Positions 1-7,353 are shown, counted from the stretch's first letter. The stretch is 20,049 nucleotides of DNA from Streptomyces sp. NRRL WC-3742 (GCF_000720635.1 NZ_JOCF01000103.1:1-20049), one strand, 5' to 3'. Program-made: numbers and translations. Notes: a model not told the origin generated them from the letters alone.

Positions 1-83
1 CCCCTCACCCGAACGGCCGCCCCCCGCCGCCGGAGGACACTGGTACCGGCCCCGCCCGCACGAGACCTCCGGAGGAACGGTGA
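1..83 (+). CDS. C-terminal tail of an unidentified upstream gene (partial)
   Basis: The frame beginning at base 3 is open from the window edge to a TGA at 81-83 and encodes about 26 residues rich in Pro, Arg and Gly. Its stop overlaps the GTG start of the next gene in a GTGA arrangement, which is common for co-translated actinobacterial gene pairs and is the main reason to believe in it. Nothing in the tail identifies a family. It could also simply be an open leader sequence. Confidence 0.35.
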   Translation, partial: PHPNGRPPPPEDTGTGPARTRPPEER

Positions 84-319
84 GCGCAGCCCCCATCCCC
101 CGCACCCAGGACGCCGTCGCCGCAGCTCTGCCCCCGGCGCAGCGGATGGAGTTCCACCGCGAGATGGGTGAGACCATCGGCGACGTCCTGCGACGCTGGT
201 GGCTGCGGGCCGAGCTCTACCAGGACCCGGAGGGCGACCGCATCCACGCCGCCGTCCAGAACGGAACCGCCCTCGGCACCTCCGCCTCCGCCGTCCTCCG
301 CCGCCTCGGCACCCGGTGA
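80..319 (+). CDS. Small helical hypothetical protein, possibly one member of a two-gene module
   Basis: This 79-residue protein starts at GTG 80, four bases after a GGAGGA ribosome-binding site at 71-76, and overlaps the stop of the gene before it. I see no membrane segment, signal peptide or enzyme motif. The sequence is a short Pro/Ala N-terminus, a charged amphipathic stretch (LPPAQRMEFHREMGE), a Trp-Trp segment (LRRWWLRAEL) and a short tail. Small proteins of this style occur in Streptomyces next to toxin-like partners, so an antitoxin or partner role is possible, but the partner lies outside the window and I do not recognise the family. No function is assigned. Confidence 0.6.
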   Translation: MSAAPIPRTQDAVAAALPPAQRMEFHREMGETIGDVLRRWWLRAELYQDPEGDRIHAAVQNGTALGTSASAVLRRLGTR

Positions 320-403
320 GCGCACCCGATTTCCCGTGCCGTGCTCATTCCCACGCCCCGAGCTCAATCGTGGCGTGACAAAAGAAACGAACCGCACAGC
401 AAC

Positions 404-434
404 GGGCGGCCCGGCTGACTCGGCCGGGCCGCCC
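404..434. terminator. Hairpin 1 of a five-hairpin array
   Basis: Perfect 12-bp inverted repeat: GGGCGGCCCGGC at 404-415 and its complement at 423-434, with a 7-nt loop. It lies 85 bases after the stop of the gene ending at 319 and is followed by an A/T-rich stretch around 455-480. This fits a factor-independent terminator for the + strand gene. Confidence 0.7.
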
Positions 435-478
435 GAACTACGGGAATCCGGTATTGCGGAAATAAAATAGGAACAAAT

Positions 479-516
479 TTGAGTGGGTCCGGGTGCAAGC
501 ACCCGGACCCACTCAA
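479..516. terminator. Hairpin 2 of the array, 17-bp stem with a 4-nt loop
   Basis: Arms 479-495 and 500-516 are exact reverse complements, closing the loop CAAG at 496-499. The stem begins TTGAGTGGG and ends CCCACTCAA, so it is flanked by A and T in both directions and could stop transcription from either strand. Confidence 0.7.
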
Positions 517-561
517 TAGACCGAGTTCCCCACCCGCCCGCCCTCACTGGAAAACACGCGA

Positions 562-601
562 TTCCGGCGGCCCCAGCCAGGACTGGCCGGGGCCGCCGGA
601 A
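562..601. terminator. Hairpin 3 of the array
   Basis: Outer arms TTCCGGCGGCCCC (562-574) and its complement (589-601) enclose an inner 5-bp stem GCCAG (576-580) / CTGGC (583-587). The A-rich run AAAA at 551-554 would become a U tract if read from the opposite strand. Confidence 0.65.
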
Positions 602-607
602 CTCAAG

Positions 608-648
608 CGCTGCGCAGGAAGTCGGCCTGGCCGACTTCCTGCGCAGCG
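608..648. terminator. Hairpin 4 of the array, 20-bp arms around one central base
   Basis: Arms 608-627 and 629-648 are exact reverse complements around base 628, giving about 19 bp with a minimal loop. The stem sequence is unrelated to the other hairpins. As an almost perfect palindrome it could act at DNA level as well as in RNA. Confidence 0.65.
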
Positions 649-665
649 GTATTTGATGCGGCTGT

Positions 666-703
666 TCCCGCTGCCCGCCGGAAGGTTCCGGCGGGCAGCG
701 GGA
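666..703. terminator. Hairpin 5 of the array, 18-bp arms
   Basis: Arms 666-683 (begins TCCCGCTGCC) and 686-703 are perfect complements around GG; the real loop would open the last A-T pairs. It is the closest strong hairpin to the 3' end of the minus-strand gene stopping at 804. A weaker 6-bp dyad GTGATC/GATCAC at 750-767 lies between them. Apart from these hairpins I see nothing coding in 320-803. Confidence 0.65.
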
Positions 704-803
704 CAGGAGCCTGGGCTGGATCAGCGGCGGCAGGTCAGAATTCCGCCGAGTGATCCGAACAGATCACCCCCATCGCCCTGCCCGGACCCCCGGCCCACCA
801 TCG

Positions 804-1223
804 TCAGCCGGCCGGCACCCGAAGATCGGCGTGCACCGTCTTGCCGAACTCGTCGGCCGTGACACCCCACTGCCCACGCGTGAGCCTGTGGATCAGCGCG
901 AGGCCCCGGTGGCACTCCTCGTCGACGCCCGCCGCGATCAGGACCGGCATGGTGCGGGAGCCGTCCCGCACCGAGATGCGCACGATCCCGGCCGTCACCC
1001 TGCGAATCCTGACGGTCATGTGCGTGAGGCAGCCCGTCCTGACGGCATTTCCGACCAGCTCGGACACGATCAGCTGGGCGTCGTCGATCAAGCCCTCCAA
1101 CTCCCAATCCACGAGCTTGCCCCGGACGAGTCGGCGCGCCCGGGCCGCCGACTCGGGACGGTAGGGCAGGACGGCGGTGGCAGGTACCAGGACACGGGAC
1201 GATGCTTGGGCGATGGCAGACAC
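804..1223 (-). CDS. RsbW-like ATP-binding protein (HATPase_c_2, anti-sigma/serine kinase type)
   Basis: This 139-residue protein is a single GHKL ATPase domain. I see an N box with Glu55 and Asn59 (LIVSELVGNAV), a G1-like box around Asp87 (VRDGS) and a G2-like region (HRGLALIHRL...WGV). These are the marks of stand-alone streptomycete ATP-binding proteins related to anti-sigma kinases, cytoplasmic and often beside HTH regulators, as here. I chose the GTG at 1223 because GAGGGAG lies seven bases before it; the upstream ATG at 1295 has no such site. It is divergent from the regulator at 1406, with 182 bases between. Its cognate sigma or anti-anti-sigma factor is not in the window, so the partner is unknown. 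Confidence 0.85.
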   Translation of the reverse strand: MSAIAQASSRVLVPATAVLPYRPESAARARRLVRGKLVDWELEGLIDDAQLIVSELVGNAVRTGCLTHMTVRIRRVTAGIVRISVRDGSRTMPVLIAAGVDEECHRGLALIHRLTRGQWGVTADEFGKTVHADLRVPAG

Positions 1224-1307
1224 GAATCGCTCCCTCAGGTGGCATGTCAGCCCGGAGTCGGGCTTCTCCCAGTTCACCGTCCGTGGACCAGCCATGAGCG
1301 CTGAGCG

Positions 1308-1331
1308 ACCGGCCGTTTGACCGGACGTTTT
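1308..1331. promoter_or_regulatory. Tandem 12-nt direct repeat in a divergent promoter region
   Basis: ACCGGCCGTTTG (1308-1319) is followed directly by ACCGGACGTTTT (1320-1331), two mismatches in twelve. It lies between the ATP-binding protein and the divergent HTH regulator, where an operator would be expected. No convincing -10/-35 pair was found around it, so a regulatory role is only inferred from position. Confidence 0.25.
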
Positions 1332-1405
1332 CGCATCAACGACAACCACACGCGCATCAGCGGTGGCAGAGTGTCGCCAGCAATCGACTCTGCGCAGGGG
1401 GCATT

Positions 1406-2152
1406 GTGGCTGCTCGAAGGCTGGCCGATCTCCGGAAGGCCGCCGGTTACACCCAGGAATCCTTAGTTGATGCCTTCGCGTCGATGGCCAACAGCTTGGC
1501 CATCGACGCGGCCGTGAGCGTTCGCCAACTCCGCCGCTGGGAGTCACCGAACCCTCAGCTGGCCGTCGAACAGCGGCGTCCATGGGAGGCGGTGGCGGCG
1601 GCCACCGCGTCAGTGGAGTTGGCCCGAGTGCACGGCGGCGCCCGGGTTCGATCGGTCGTGGCCCTGAGGCTCGCACGGGCGCTCTCTGCGGCCGGAGATC
1701 ATGCAGGGGCGCGGAGCTCGCTCACGCTCGCGCTCACCTGGCACGACCGGGCGGACAAGGACACCGATGCACCTCGGTGGACGGCGTTCTCCGGTCAGGT
1801 CGAGATCGACTACGCCACGGCCGCATGGCACGTACAGACCGGGCGTCCGGCCCATGCGATCCCCTTCCTCCGATCAGCCCTGAAACAGCTCGGGCCGACG
1901 TACAGCAGGAACGCGGCCCTGTACCGGGCGCGCCTGGCCGAGGTCCTCCTGGAGGCCGGCGAGGTGGAGGAAGCCTGTGCGGAGGCGCTGGCGAGCGCCT
2001 CCGCAGCTCAGGGCATGACCTCGGCCCGGCTGGTGGACCGATTGGGCGCAGTGGCATCGTCGGCCGAGCGGATCGGTACGGCACCGGCGCGGGACTTCGT
2101 GGCGCGGGTTCGGGCGTTCGGTGTCCGGGTGGAGAACGGGAGGCGGGCGTGA
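1406..2152 (+). CDS. HTH/TPR-type transcriptional regulator, shortened, with a TTA codon
   Basis: The 248-residue protein begins with an XRE-like helix-turn-helix (RLADLRKAAGYTQESL ... VSVRQLRRWES, residues about 4-50). It passes almost directly into a helical-repeat region (about 65-240, for example ARALSAAGDHAGARSSL and AEVLLEAGEVEEACAEAL) like the TPR domains of streptomycete regulators. Such proteins are usually near 400 residues; here the linker after the HTH is missing, so an in-frame internal deletion is likely. Codon 20 (1463-1465) is TTA, which in Streptomyces is read only by the bldA tRNA. The start is GTG 1406, with AGGGGG just upstream. The stop overlaps the next start (GTGA). DNA target unknown. 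Confidence 0.75.
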   Translation: MAARRLADLRKAAGYTQESLVDAFASMANSLAIDAAVSVRQLRRWESPNPQLAVEQRRPWEAVAAATASVELARVHGGARVRSVVALRLARALSAAGDHAGARSSLTLALTWHDRADKDTDAPRWTAFSGQVEIDYATAAWHVQTGRPAHAIPFLRSALKQLGPTYSRNAALYRARLAEVLLEAGEVEEACAEALASASAAQGMTSARLVDRLGAVASSAERIGTAPARDFVARVRAFGVRVENGRRA

Positions 2153-2685
2153 CGGTCGTGGTCGAGGTGTTGGACGGCGGGCACACCGCCGTCCTGGAGG
2201 AGCAGTTGCGGACCGTTTTCGCCGAAGCCTTCGCGGAGCCGCCGTACGAGGCGGGTCCGCGCGATGTCGAGCGGGCGTTCCGCCGTTTCCGGTCGCAGGT
2301 GCGGCGGAGGGGGTTCCGGGCGGCGGTGGCGTTCGACGACGGAACGGCGGTGGGGATGGCGTACGGCTATCCGCTGTCCGCGACCACCGGCTGGTGGGAC
2401 ACGCTCACCGAGCCCGTGCCCGAGGAGATGCGGCGCGAGGACGGGACGCGGACCTTCGGGCTGTTCGAGCTGGCCGTGCGCCCCGCCTGGCGCGGCCGGG
2501 GCGTCGGTACCGCGCTGCACCGCGCCCTGGTGGAGGGGCTGGACAACCGGCGCGTGATGCTCAACAGCCGCCCGGAGGCTTCTGCCGCGCAGGCCGCGTA
2601 CCGGGCGTGGGGATACCGGCGGGTCGGCGCGGCCGTGCCGTGGGAGGGCGCGGCGGTGCACGAGGTGCTGGTGCTGGAACTGTGA
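2149..2685 (+). CDS. GNAT family N-acetyltransferase
   Basis: This 178-residue protein spans one GNAT fold. The acetyl-CoA-binding motif A is clear as FELAVRPAWRGRGVGTALHRALVEGL (about residues 104-128), with the R-G-R-G-V-G pyrophosphate loop. A C-terminal AAQAAYRAWGYRRVG matches motif B. The start GTG 2149 overlaps the previous stop and has GGGAGG at 2138-2143, so it is translationally coupled to the HTH/TPR regulator. The acceptor substrate cannot be told from sequence. It converges with the membrane protein gene, with one base between the stop codons. Confidence 0.85.
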   Translation: MTVVVEVLDGGHTAVLEEQLRTVFAEAFAEPPYEAGPRDVERAFRRFRSQVRRRGFRAAVAFDDGTAVGMAYGYPLSATTGWWDTLTEPVPEEMRREDGTRTFGLFELAVRPAWRGRGVGTALHRALVEGLDNRRVMLNSRPEASAAQAAYRAWGYRRVGAAVPWEGAAVHEVLVLEL

Positions 2686-2686
2686 A

Positions 2687-3292
2687 TCAGGACGGGACTT
2701 CGGCCTGGCGGCGGAAGTCGCGGGCGTGGGCGGCCGCCGTGTCGGGGTCGGTGTCGCTCTCGTTGTAGGTGCCCCACATGCTGCCGTCGGCCCAGTCGCA
2801 GACGGCCAGGCGGTGGCCCTCGTACTCGGTGCTGCCGCACTTCATGACGCCCTCGCGGTCGCCCGCGTCGACCTTGTGGAGGTCGGCCGGGGCCATGACG
2901 TTGGAGCGCTGGCGGGCGGTCAGGTCGTCGAGTTCGGAGGCGGGCGTGAAGATGTGCTTCTCGTAGACGGTCACGAAGACCATCCGCTCCTGGTCCGCGC
3001 TCAGGTAGGTGGTCGCGGAGACGCCCGAGTCGGAGGCGACGCTCACCGTCCGCTTGGCCCTGGACGCCTGCGGGTCGAGCGGCAGCCCGTCGAAGGTCTT
3101 CGGGGGCTCGTAGCGGTACGCGCCGAGGTTGGCGAAGTTGTCCGCGAAGTCGACGCCGAACCAGACGGCCCCGAGGGCGGCGGCGGTCGCGACGGTGCGC
3201 CAGAGCCGGGCGCGGGAGCGGGGGCGCGGGGCGGCGGGGGTGACGTCGACGAGGAGGTCGGCCTCGGGCTGCGGGTGATCGTGTTCTGACAC
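2687..3292 (-). CDS. Single-pass membrane protein of unknown function
   Basis: The 201-residue protein has a charged cytoplasmic N-terminus of about 30 residues, one transmembrane helix (about residues 35-55, VATAAALGAVWFGVDFA) and an extracytoplasmic domain of about 145 residues. That domain contains a likely Cys pair (in MKCGSTEY and AVCDWADG) and the block DWADGSMWGTYNESD. Proteins of this layout are common and uncharacterised in streptomycetes. GTG 3292 was chosen because it is just before the hydrophilic start of the conserved-looking part; an earlier GTG at 3373 has its GGGGAG abutting the codon. The ribosome site before 3292 is weak, so the start is uncertain. Confidence 0.7.
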   Translation of the reverse strand: MSEHDHPQPEADLLVDVTPAAPRPRSRARLWRTVATAAALGAVWFGVDFADNFANLGAYRYEPPKTFDGLPLDPQASRAKRTVSVASDSGVSATTYLSADQERMVFVTVYEKHIFTPASELDDLTARQRSNVMAPADLHKVDAGDREGVMKCGSTEYEGHRLAVCDWADGSMWGTYNESDTDPDTAAAHARDFRRQAEVPS

Positions 3293-3412
3293 GGGCCAGA
3301 TCAGACCAGGTCCGGACCATCCGGGGCAACGGTTTTCGGCCACCACCCCCGCCACAGTTCCCGGAGCGTTCACCTCCCCGGCACCGGGAACTCACCGCCG
3401 CCCGGCAGGCTC

Positions 3413-3445
3413 CCGACAGAGGGGGCCGAGTTGGCTATACAACTC
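3413..3445 (+). promoter_or_regulatory. Promoter with embedded GntR operator, copy 1 (palindrome 3428-3445)
   Basis: GAGTTGGCTATACAACTC at 3428-3445 is a perfect 6-bp dyad with a 6-nt centre. A -10-like TATACA (3436-3441) lies inside it and a -35-like CCGACA (3413-3418) sits 17 bases upstream, so a bound repressor would cover the -10. The leader to GTG 3478 is short. The same palindrome recurs at 6073-6090 and 16655-16672, always before phosphonate genes. Confidence 0.7.
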
Positions 3446-3477
3446 CCCCGCCATTCCGTCGAGCGGAGGAGACACCC

Positions 3478-5052
3478 GTGACCCCCCTGTCCCCGTACTG
3501 GCTGCGCGACAACTGCCCCTGCGCCGAGTGCCGCGACCCGCGCACCGGGCAGAAGCTGTTCCAGATCAACGACCTGCCGGACGACCTCTCGATCGCCGCC
3601 AGCGCCGAGGTCGCCGGCAACCTCGAGGTGCTCTGGTCCGACGGCCACCGCTCCCGCTACCCGCTGGCCTGGCTGGACGAGCCGCACGAGGGCGACGGCC
3701 GTACGGAACAGGGCAAGCGCCTGTGGGCCGCCGCCGACTTCGCGCGGGGCCTGCCCGAGGCCGAGTGGGCCGCCTACCTCGCCGACCCCGCCGAGCAGGC
3801 GTCCGTCCTGGCCGCCGTGCGCCGCAGCGGCTTCGCCCTGCTGCGCGGGGTGGCCACCCAGGACCGCCAGGTCCTCGCCGTGGCCGCGAGCTTCGGGTAC
3901 GTGCGCGTCACCAACTACGGCGAGCTCTTCGACGTCCGCGTCGAGCCGGACCCGAACAACCTCGCCTTCACCAGCGCGGCCATCGCCCCGCACACCGACA
4001 ACCCCTACCGCGACCCCGTCCCCACCCTGCAGCTCCTGCACTGCCTGGAGAACTCCGCGACCGGCGGCGACTCCGGCCTGGTGGACGGCTTCAAGGCCGC
4101 CGCGCTGCTGCGCGAGGAGGCCCCCGAGGACTTCGCCGTCCTCACCCGCACGCCCGTCCCGTTCGTCTTCCGCGACCGCCGCACCGAACTGCGCGCCGAC
4201 CGCCCGCTGATCGACGTGGACGCCCTGGGCCGCATCCGCGAGGTCCGGTTCAACAACCGCTCCATCGGGACGCTCAGGGGCGACGGACTCGACGCGTTCT
4301 ACGCCGCCTACCGCCGCTTCGCCGCCATCACCCTGCGCCCCGAGCTGCAGTTGACCTTCCGCCTCGACCCGGGCGACTGCCTGGTCTTCGACAACACCCG
4401 TCTGCTGCACGCCCGTACGGCCTTCGAGCAGGACGGCCGCCGCCACCTCCAGGGCTGCTACGCCGACCTCGACTCCCTCGCCTCCACCCTCGCCGTGCTG
4501 CACCGCCGCACCGCCGCGCTGGACGCGATCGCCGACCTGTTCGCGGGCGAGGGCGCCGGGGAGTACCTGGGCGAGGAGGTGACGATGGCCGAGCACATGC
4601 TCCAGGCCGCCGCTGCCGCCGAGGCGGCCGGGGCCGAGCCGCACCTGGTGGCCGCCGCACTGCTGCACGACACCGGACACTTCCACGGGGCGCTGCACGG
4701 GCGGGATCTGATGGAGGGTCAGGACAATCGCCACAGCGACACGGGCGCCGACTGGCTGGCCCGCTGGTTCGGCCCGGAGGTCACCGAGCCCGTACGGCTG
4801 CACGTGGCCGCCAAGCGCTACCTGTGCGCCGTCGAGCCGGGCTACCGCGAGCGGCTCTCCGAGGCGTCCGAGTACACCCTCCGCGTCCAGGGCGGGCCGA
4901 TGGGCCCGGAGGAGGCCGCCGCGTTCGCCGAACTCCCGGGCGCCGCCGACGCGGTGGCCGTCCGCCGCTGGGACGAGCAGGCCAAGACGGCCGGGGCCGA
5001 GACCCCCGGTTTCGACCACTACCGCCCGCTGCTCGCCGCCCTCATGCGCTGA
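3478..5052 (+). CDS. Fused TmpA-like dioxygenase and TmpB/PhnZ-like HD oxygenase (trimethylaminoethylphosphonate to glycine betaine)
   Basis: This 524-residue protein joins two oxygenases. Residues 1-70 are the Zn-binding N-domain of the gamma-butyrobetaine hydroxylase family (Cys13, Cys15, Cys18, His57). Residues about 90-335 are a TauD/TfdA Fe(II)/2-oxoglutarate domain: His172-x-Asp174, His311, Arg321/322. Residues about 350-524 are an HD domain whose EYLGEEVTMAEH matches the Tyr-x-Gly-Glu...His block of PhnZ. It continues with His397-Asp398, a His in NRHSD, HVAAK, and Asp in RWDEQ, so all di-iron ligands look present. In the known separate TmpA/TmpB pair the first hydroxylates C1 and the second cleaves the C-P bond, giving glycine betaine and phosphate. 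Start GTG 3478 follows GGAGGAGA. The PhnY*/PhnZ substrate 2-aminoethylphosphonate is the main alternative. Confidence 0.85.
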   Translation: MTPLSPYWLRDNCPCAECRDPRTGQKLFQINDLPDDLSIAASAEVAGNLEVLWSDGHRSRYPLAWLDEPHEGDGRTEQGKRLWAAADFARGLPEAEWAAYLADPAEQASVLAAVRRSGFALLRGVATQDRQVLAVAASFGYVRVTNYGELFDVRVEPDPNNLAFTSAAIAPHTDNPYRDPVPTLQLLHCLENSATGGDSGLVDGFKAAALLREEAPEDFAVLTRTPVPFVFRDRRTELRADRPLIDVDALGRIREVRFNNRSIGTLRGDGLDAFYAAYRRFAAITLRPELQLTFRLDPGDCLVFDNTRLLHARTAFEQDGRRHLQGCYADLDSLASTLAVLHRRTAALDAIADLFAGEGAGEYLGEEVTMAEHMLQAAAAAEAAGAEPHLVAAALLHDTGHFHGALHGRDLMEGQDNRHSDTGADWLARWFGPEVTEPVRLHVAAKRYLCAVEPGYRERLSEASEYTLRVQGGPMGPEEAAAFAELPGAADAVAVRRWDEQAKTAGAETPGFDHYRPLLAALMR

Positions 5053-5076
5053 ATCCCCCAGGGGCGGGGGCCGAGC

Positions 5077-5874
5077 TCAGTCCCCGTCCCGCGCGTGCCG
5101 CGAAAGCGCCGACGTGGCAAGCGAGTTGTGCACGCTGAACGCCACCGTCCCCGGCAGGTACCGGTCCTGGGACCACTCCACCGGCGTGCCCGTCGGGTCC
5201 GTCGTGCGCCGCCGCTCGCGCAGCAGCGGCCCGCCCCGGCGGCAGCCGAGCAGCCGGGCGTCCACCGCGTTGGCGGTGACCACGTCGATGGTGTGGTCGG
5301 CGTCGGTGAACAGGATGCCGTGCTCGCGCAGGACTTCGGTGTGCGAGACGACGTCGGCCGGCAGTTCGGCGACGATCTCGCCGACGCGCGGCGGGTAGAT
5401 CGTCCGCTCGACCATCACCGGCACCCCCGAGAGGGTGCGCAGCCGGACGGTCACGTACACCTCCGCGCCCGGCTCCAGGCGCAGTTGCTCGCGCTCGGCG
5501 GCGTCGGCCGGGCGGCGCACCAGGGAGTCGAGGATGCCGCCGGGCTCCTCGCCCCGGGAGTACGCCCAGTGCGTGAAGCTGAGGAGTTCGGAGAAGCTCT
5601 GCACCCGGGCGCCGCCGAGGACGACCCGCCGGGTGCCGCGCCGCGAGGTGACCAGTCCGTCGGAGCGCAGCACGGCCAGTGCCTGGCGCACGGTGCCGCG
5701 CGAGACGCCGTACCGCTCCGCGAGCGCGCCCTCGGCGGGCAGTCGGCCGGCCTCGCCGTACGCCCCGGTGGTGATGGCCTCGCGCAGGTCGGCGGCGACC
5801 TTCCGGTACAGCGCCCCGCCGCGCTCCTCGGCCGCCTTGGCCGGGCGCTCGGACTCAAGTGCCACGTCAGTCAA
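5077..5874 (-). CDS. GntR family repressor with UTRA sensor domain (HutC subfamily)
   Basis: The 265-residue protein has an N-terminal winged helix (RLPAEGALAERYGVSRGTV, recognition helix GTVRQALAVLRSDGL, wing RRGTRRVVL). It is followed by a UTRA ligand-binding domain from about residue 105 to 250, with typical pieces such as VTVRLRTLSGVPVMVERTIYPP. Start TTG 5874 has AGGAGG four bases upstream; GTG 5865 is an alternative at thirteen bases. It converges with the TmpA-TmpB fusion gene and diverges from the transporter operon. The three GTTG-N6-CAAC palindromes before phosphonate genes are the natural binding sites. One lies about 200 bases upstream of its own start. The ligand is presumably the phosphonate or an intermediate; this is inferred from context. 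Confidence 0.85.
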   Translation of the reverse strand: MTDVALESERPAKAAEERGGALYRKVAADLREAITTGAYGEAGRLPAEGALAERYGVSRGTVRQALAVLRSDGLVTSRRGTRRVVLGGARVQSFSELLSFTHWAYSRGEEPGGILDSLVRRPADAAEREQLRLEPGAEVYVTVRLRTLSGVPVMVERTIYPPRVGEIVAELPADVVSHTEVLREHGILFTDADHTIDVVTANAVDARLLGCRRGGPLLRERRRTTDPTGTPVEWSQDRYLPGTVAFSVHNSLATSALSRHARDGD

Positions 5875-6072
5875 TGTCCCTCCTGGGGCGGTGTCCTGCG
5901 CAGCCGTACCGGCGCGGACTGCCCGACCATATCCCGCTGCGCCCTCGAAGCATCGCACCGAACGGATCGAGCTCCGATGGCCGGATTACACCGTTCCCAC
6001 AGCCGACCCCGGTTCTGGGCCGTCCGTTCACCTTCCCGTCACCGTGCTCCGGGTTACTTACCCCCGTCAGCG

Positions 6073-6090
6073 AAGTTGGCTAGTCAACTC
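6073..6090. promoter_or_regulatory. GntR operator, copy 2, before the transporter operon
   Basis: AAGTTGGCTAGTCAACTC differs from copy 1 at only three positions (the first base and two central ones) and keeps GTTG-N6-CAAC. A TAGTCA lies at the place of TATACA in copy 1, so the same -10 overlap is possible, though the -35 is poor. The 300-base gap between gntR (5874) and the binding-protein start (6175) holds nothing else that I can identify. The leader from the operator to the start is about 85 bases. Confidence 0.7.
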
Positions 6091-6174
6091 GGACGGCTCC
6101 GAACCGCCGCCACTCGCAGTGATCCCCCGATCAGACACCCGCTCCCAGTTCCCCCTTCTCAGGAGACTGAACCC

Positions 6175-7347
6175 GTGTCCGTGCACCGCGCCCGTACCGC
6201 CGCCCTCGCGGCCGTCCTGACCGCCGCCGCACTCTCGCTCACCGCCTGCGGTTCCGCCGGCTCCTCCTCCACCAAGGCCGGTGGCAACGACGTCTCGGGC
6301 GGCAAGAACCCGAAGACCGCCACCTCCCTCGCCGACTTCGGCGGCATGGACGGCCTCGTCGCCGCCGCCAAGAAGGAGGGCAAGCTCCACGTCATCACGC
6401 TGCCGCGCGACTGGGCCAACTACGGCAAGCTGATGGACGGCTTCAAGGCCAAGTACGGCATCGAGATCGAGGACGAGAACCCCGACGGTTCGAGCCAGGA
6501 CGAGATCAACGCGATCACCTCCCGCAAGGGCCAGGACCGCGCCCCCGACGTCGTCGACCTGGGTGCCGCGTTCGCCACCTCCGGCGCGAAGCAGGGCCTG
6601 TTCGCCGCGTACAAGGTCCAGGACTTCGACAAGATCCCGGCCACCATGAAGGACGCCGGCGGTCTGCGCTACAACGACTACGGCGGCTACATCTCGATCG
6701 CCTGCGACGCCAAGAAGGTCGGCACCTGCCCGAAGACCTTCGCCGACCTGCTCAAGCCCGAGTACAAGGGCATGGTCGCGCTGAACGGCAACCCGACCAA
6801 GGCGAACGCCGCGTACAGCGCCGTCATGGCCGCCTCCCTGGCCAACAGCGGCTCGCTGGACAACATCCAGCCCGGCATCGACTTCTTCGGCAAGCTGAAG
6901 CAGGCCGGCAACTTCAACCCGGTCGAGGTCACCCCGGCGACCATCGAGAAGGGCGAGACCCCGATCACCATCGACTGGTCCTACCTGAACGCCGGCTACG
7001 CCGAGAAGTTCAAGGACAAGGGCATCGACTGGCAGGTCACCATCCCGGCCGACGGCGTCTACGCCAACTTCTACAACCAGGCCATCAACAAGGACGCGCC
7101 GCACCCGGCCGCCGCCCGCCTGTGGGAGGAGTACCTCTACAGCGCGGAGGGCCAGAACGGCTTCCTGGGCGGCTTCGCCTCCCCGGCCCTGTTCGACGCC
7201 ATGAAGGCCGCCGGCACCCTGGACACCGCCGCCGCCGCGAAGCTGCCGGCCGTCGAGAAGCCCTTCACCACCTTCCCGACCGACGACCAGACCACGGCGG
7301 CCAAGAAGGTCGTCACCGAGAACTGGGCCAAGGCGATCGCGGGCTGA
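6175..7347 (+). CDS. Phosphonate ABC transporter solute-binding lipoprotein
   Basis: This 390-residue protein begins with an Arg-containing signal peptide and a lipobox LTAC with Cys25, so it is a lipid-anchored extracytoplasmic binding protein. The mature part has the family-1/iron-type two-lobed pattern (DGLVAAAKKEGKLHVITLP, VVDLGAAFATSGA, GMVALNGNPTKANAAYSAV, TIDWSYLNAGYAEKF). It resembles the PhnS group for 2-aminoethylphosphonate in overall type. Several Trp/Tyr residues in the last-named region could form an aromatic cage for a quaternary ammonium, which I infer rather than see. Start GTG 6175 has AGGAGA eight bases upstream. Six bases separate it from the permease gene. Polyamine or iron uptake is disfavoured by the neighbours. 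Confidence 0.85.
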   Translation: MSVHRARTAALAAVLTAAALSLTACGSAGSSSTKAGGNDVSGGKNPKTATSLADFGGMDGLVAAAKKEGKLHVITLPRDWANYGKLMDGFKAKYGIEIEDENPDGSSQDEINAITSRKGQDRAPDVVDLGAAFATSGAKQGLFAAYKVQDFDKIPATMKDAGGLRYNDYGGYISIACDAKKVGTCPKTFADLLKPEYKGMVALNGNPTKANAAYSAVMAASLANSGSLDNIQPGIDFFGKLKQAGNFNPVEVTPATIEKGETPITIDWSYLNAGYAEKFKDKGIDWQVTIPADGVYANFYNQAINKDAPHPAAARLWEEYLYSAEGQNGFLGGFASPALFDAMKAAGTLDTAAAAKLPAVEKPFTTFPTDDQTTAAKKVVTENWAKAIAG

Positions 7348-7353
7348 CCTGAG

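Noticed and set aside
1224..1676. Longer forms of the ATP-binding protein starting at 1295 or 1676
   Set aside because: No ribosome site at 1295, and the longest form reads across the start of the divergent regulator; GTG 1223 has GAGGGAG.
3478..4500. Gamma-butyrobetaine hydroxylase (carnitine synthesis)
   Set aside because: Family likeness is real, but the HD oxygenase fusion and the phosphonate importer, phosphonatase-like and FAD genes favour a phosphonate substrate.
3370..5019. Long open frame opposite the TmpA-TmpB fusion gene
   Set aside because: Its Gly/Val/Ala-rich product has no domain, and the opposite strand carries clear catalytic motifs; it is an antisense by-product of GC-rich codon use.
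5053..5076. CCCCC/GGGGG as a terminator between the fusion gene and gntR
   Set aside because: Only a 5-bp stem with little support in 24 bases; not convincing on its own.
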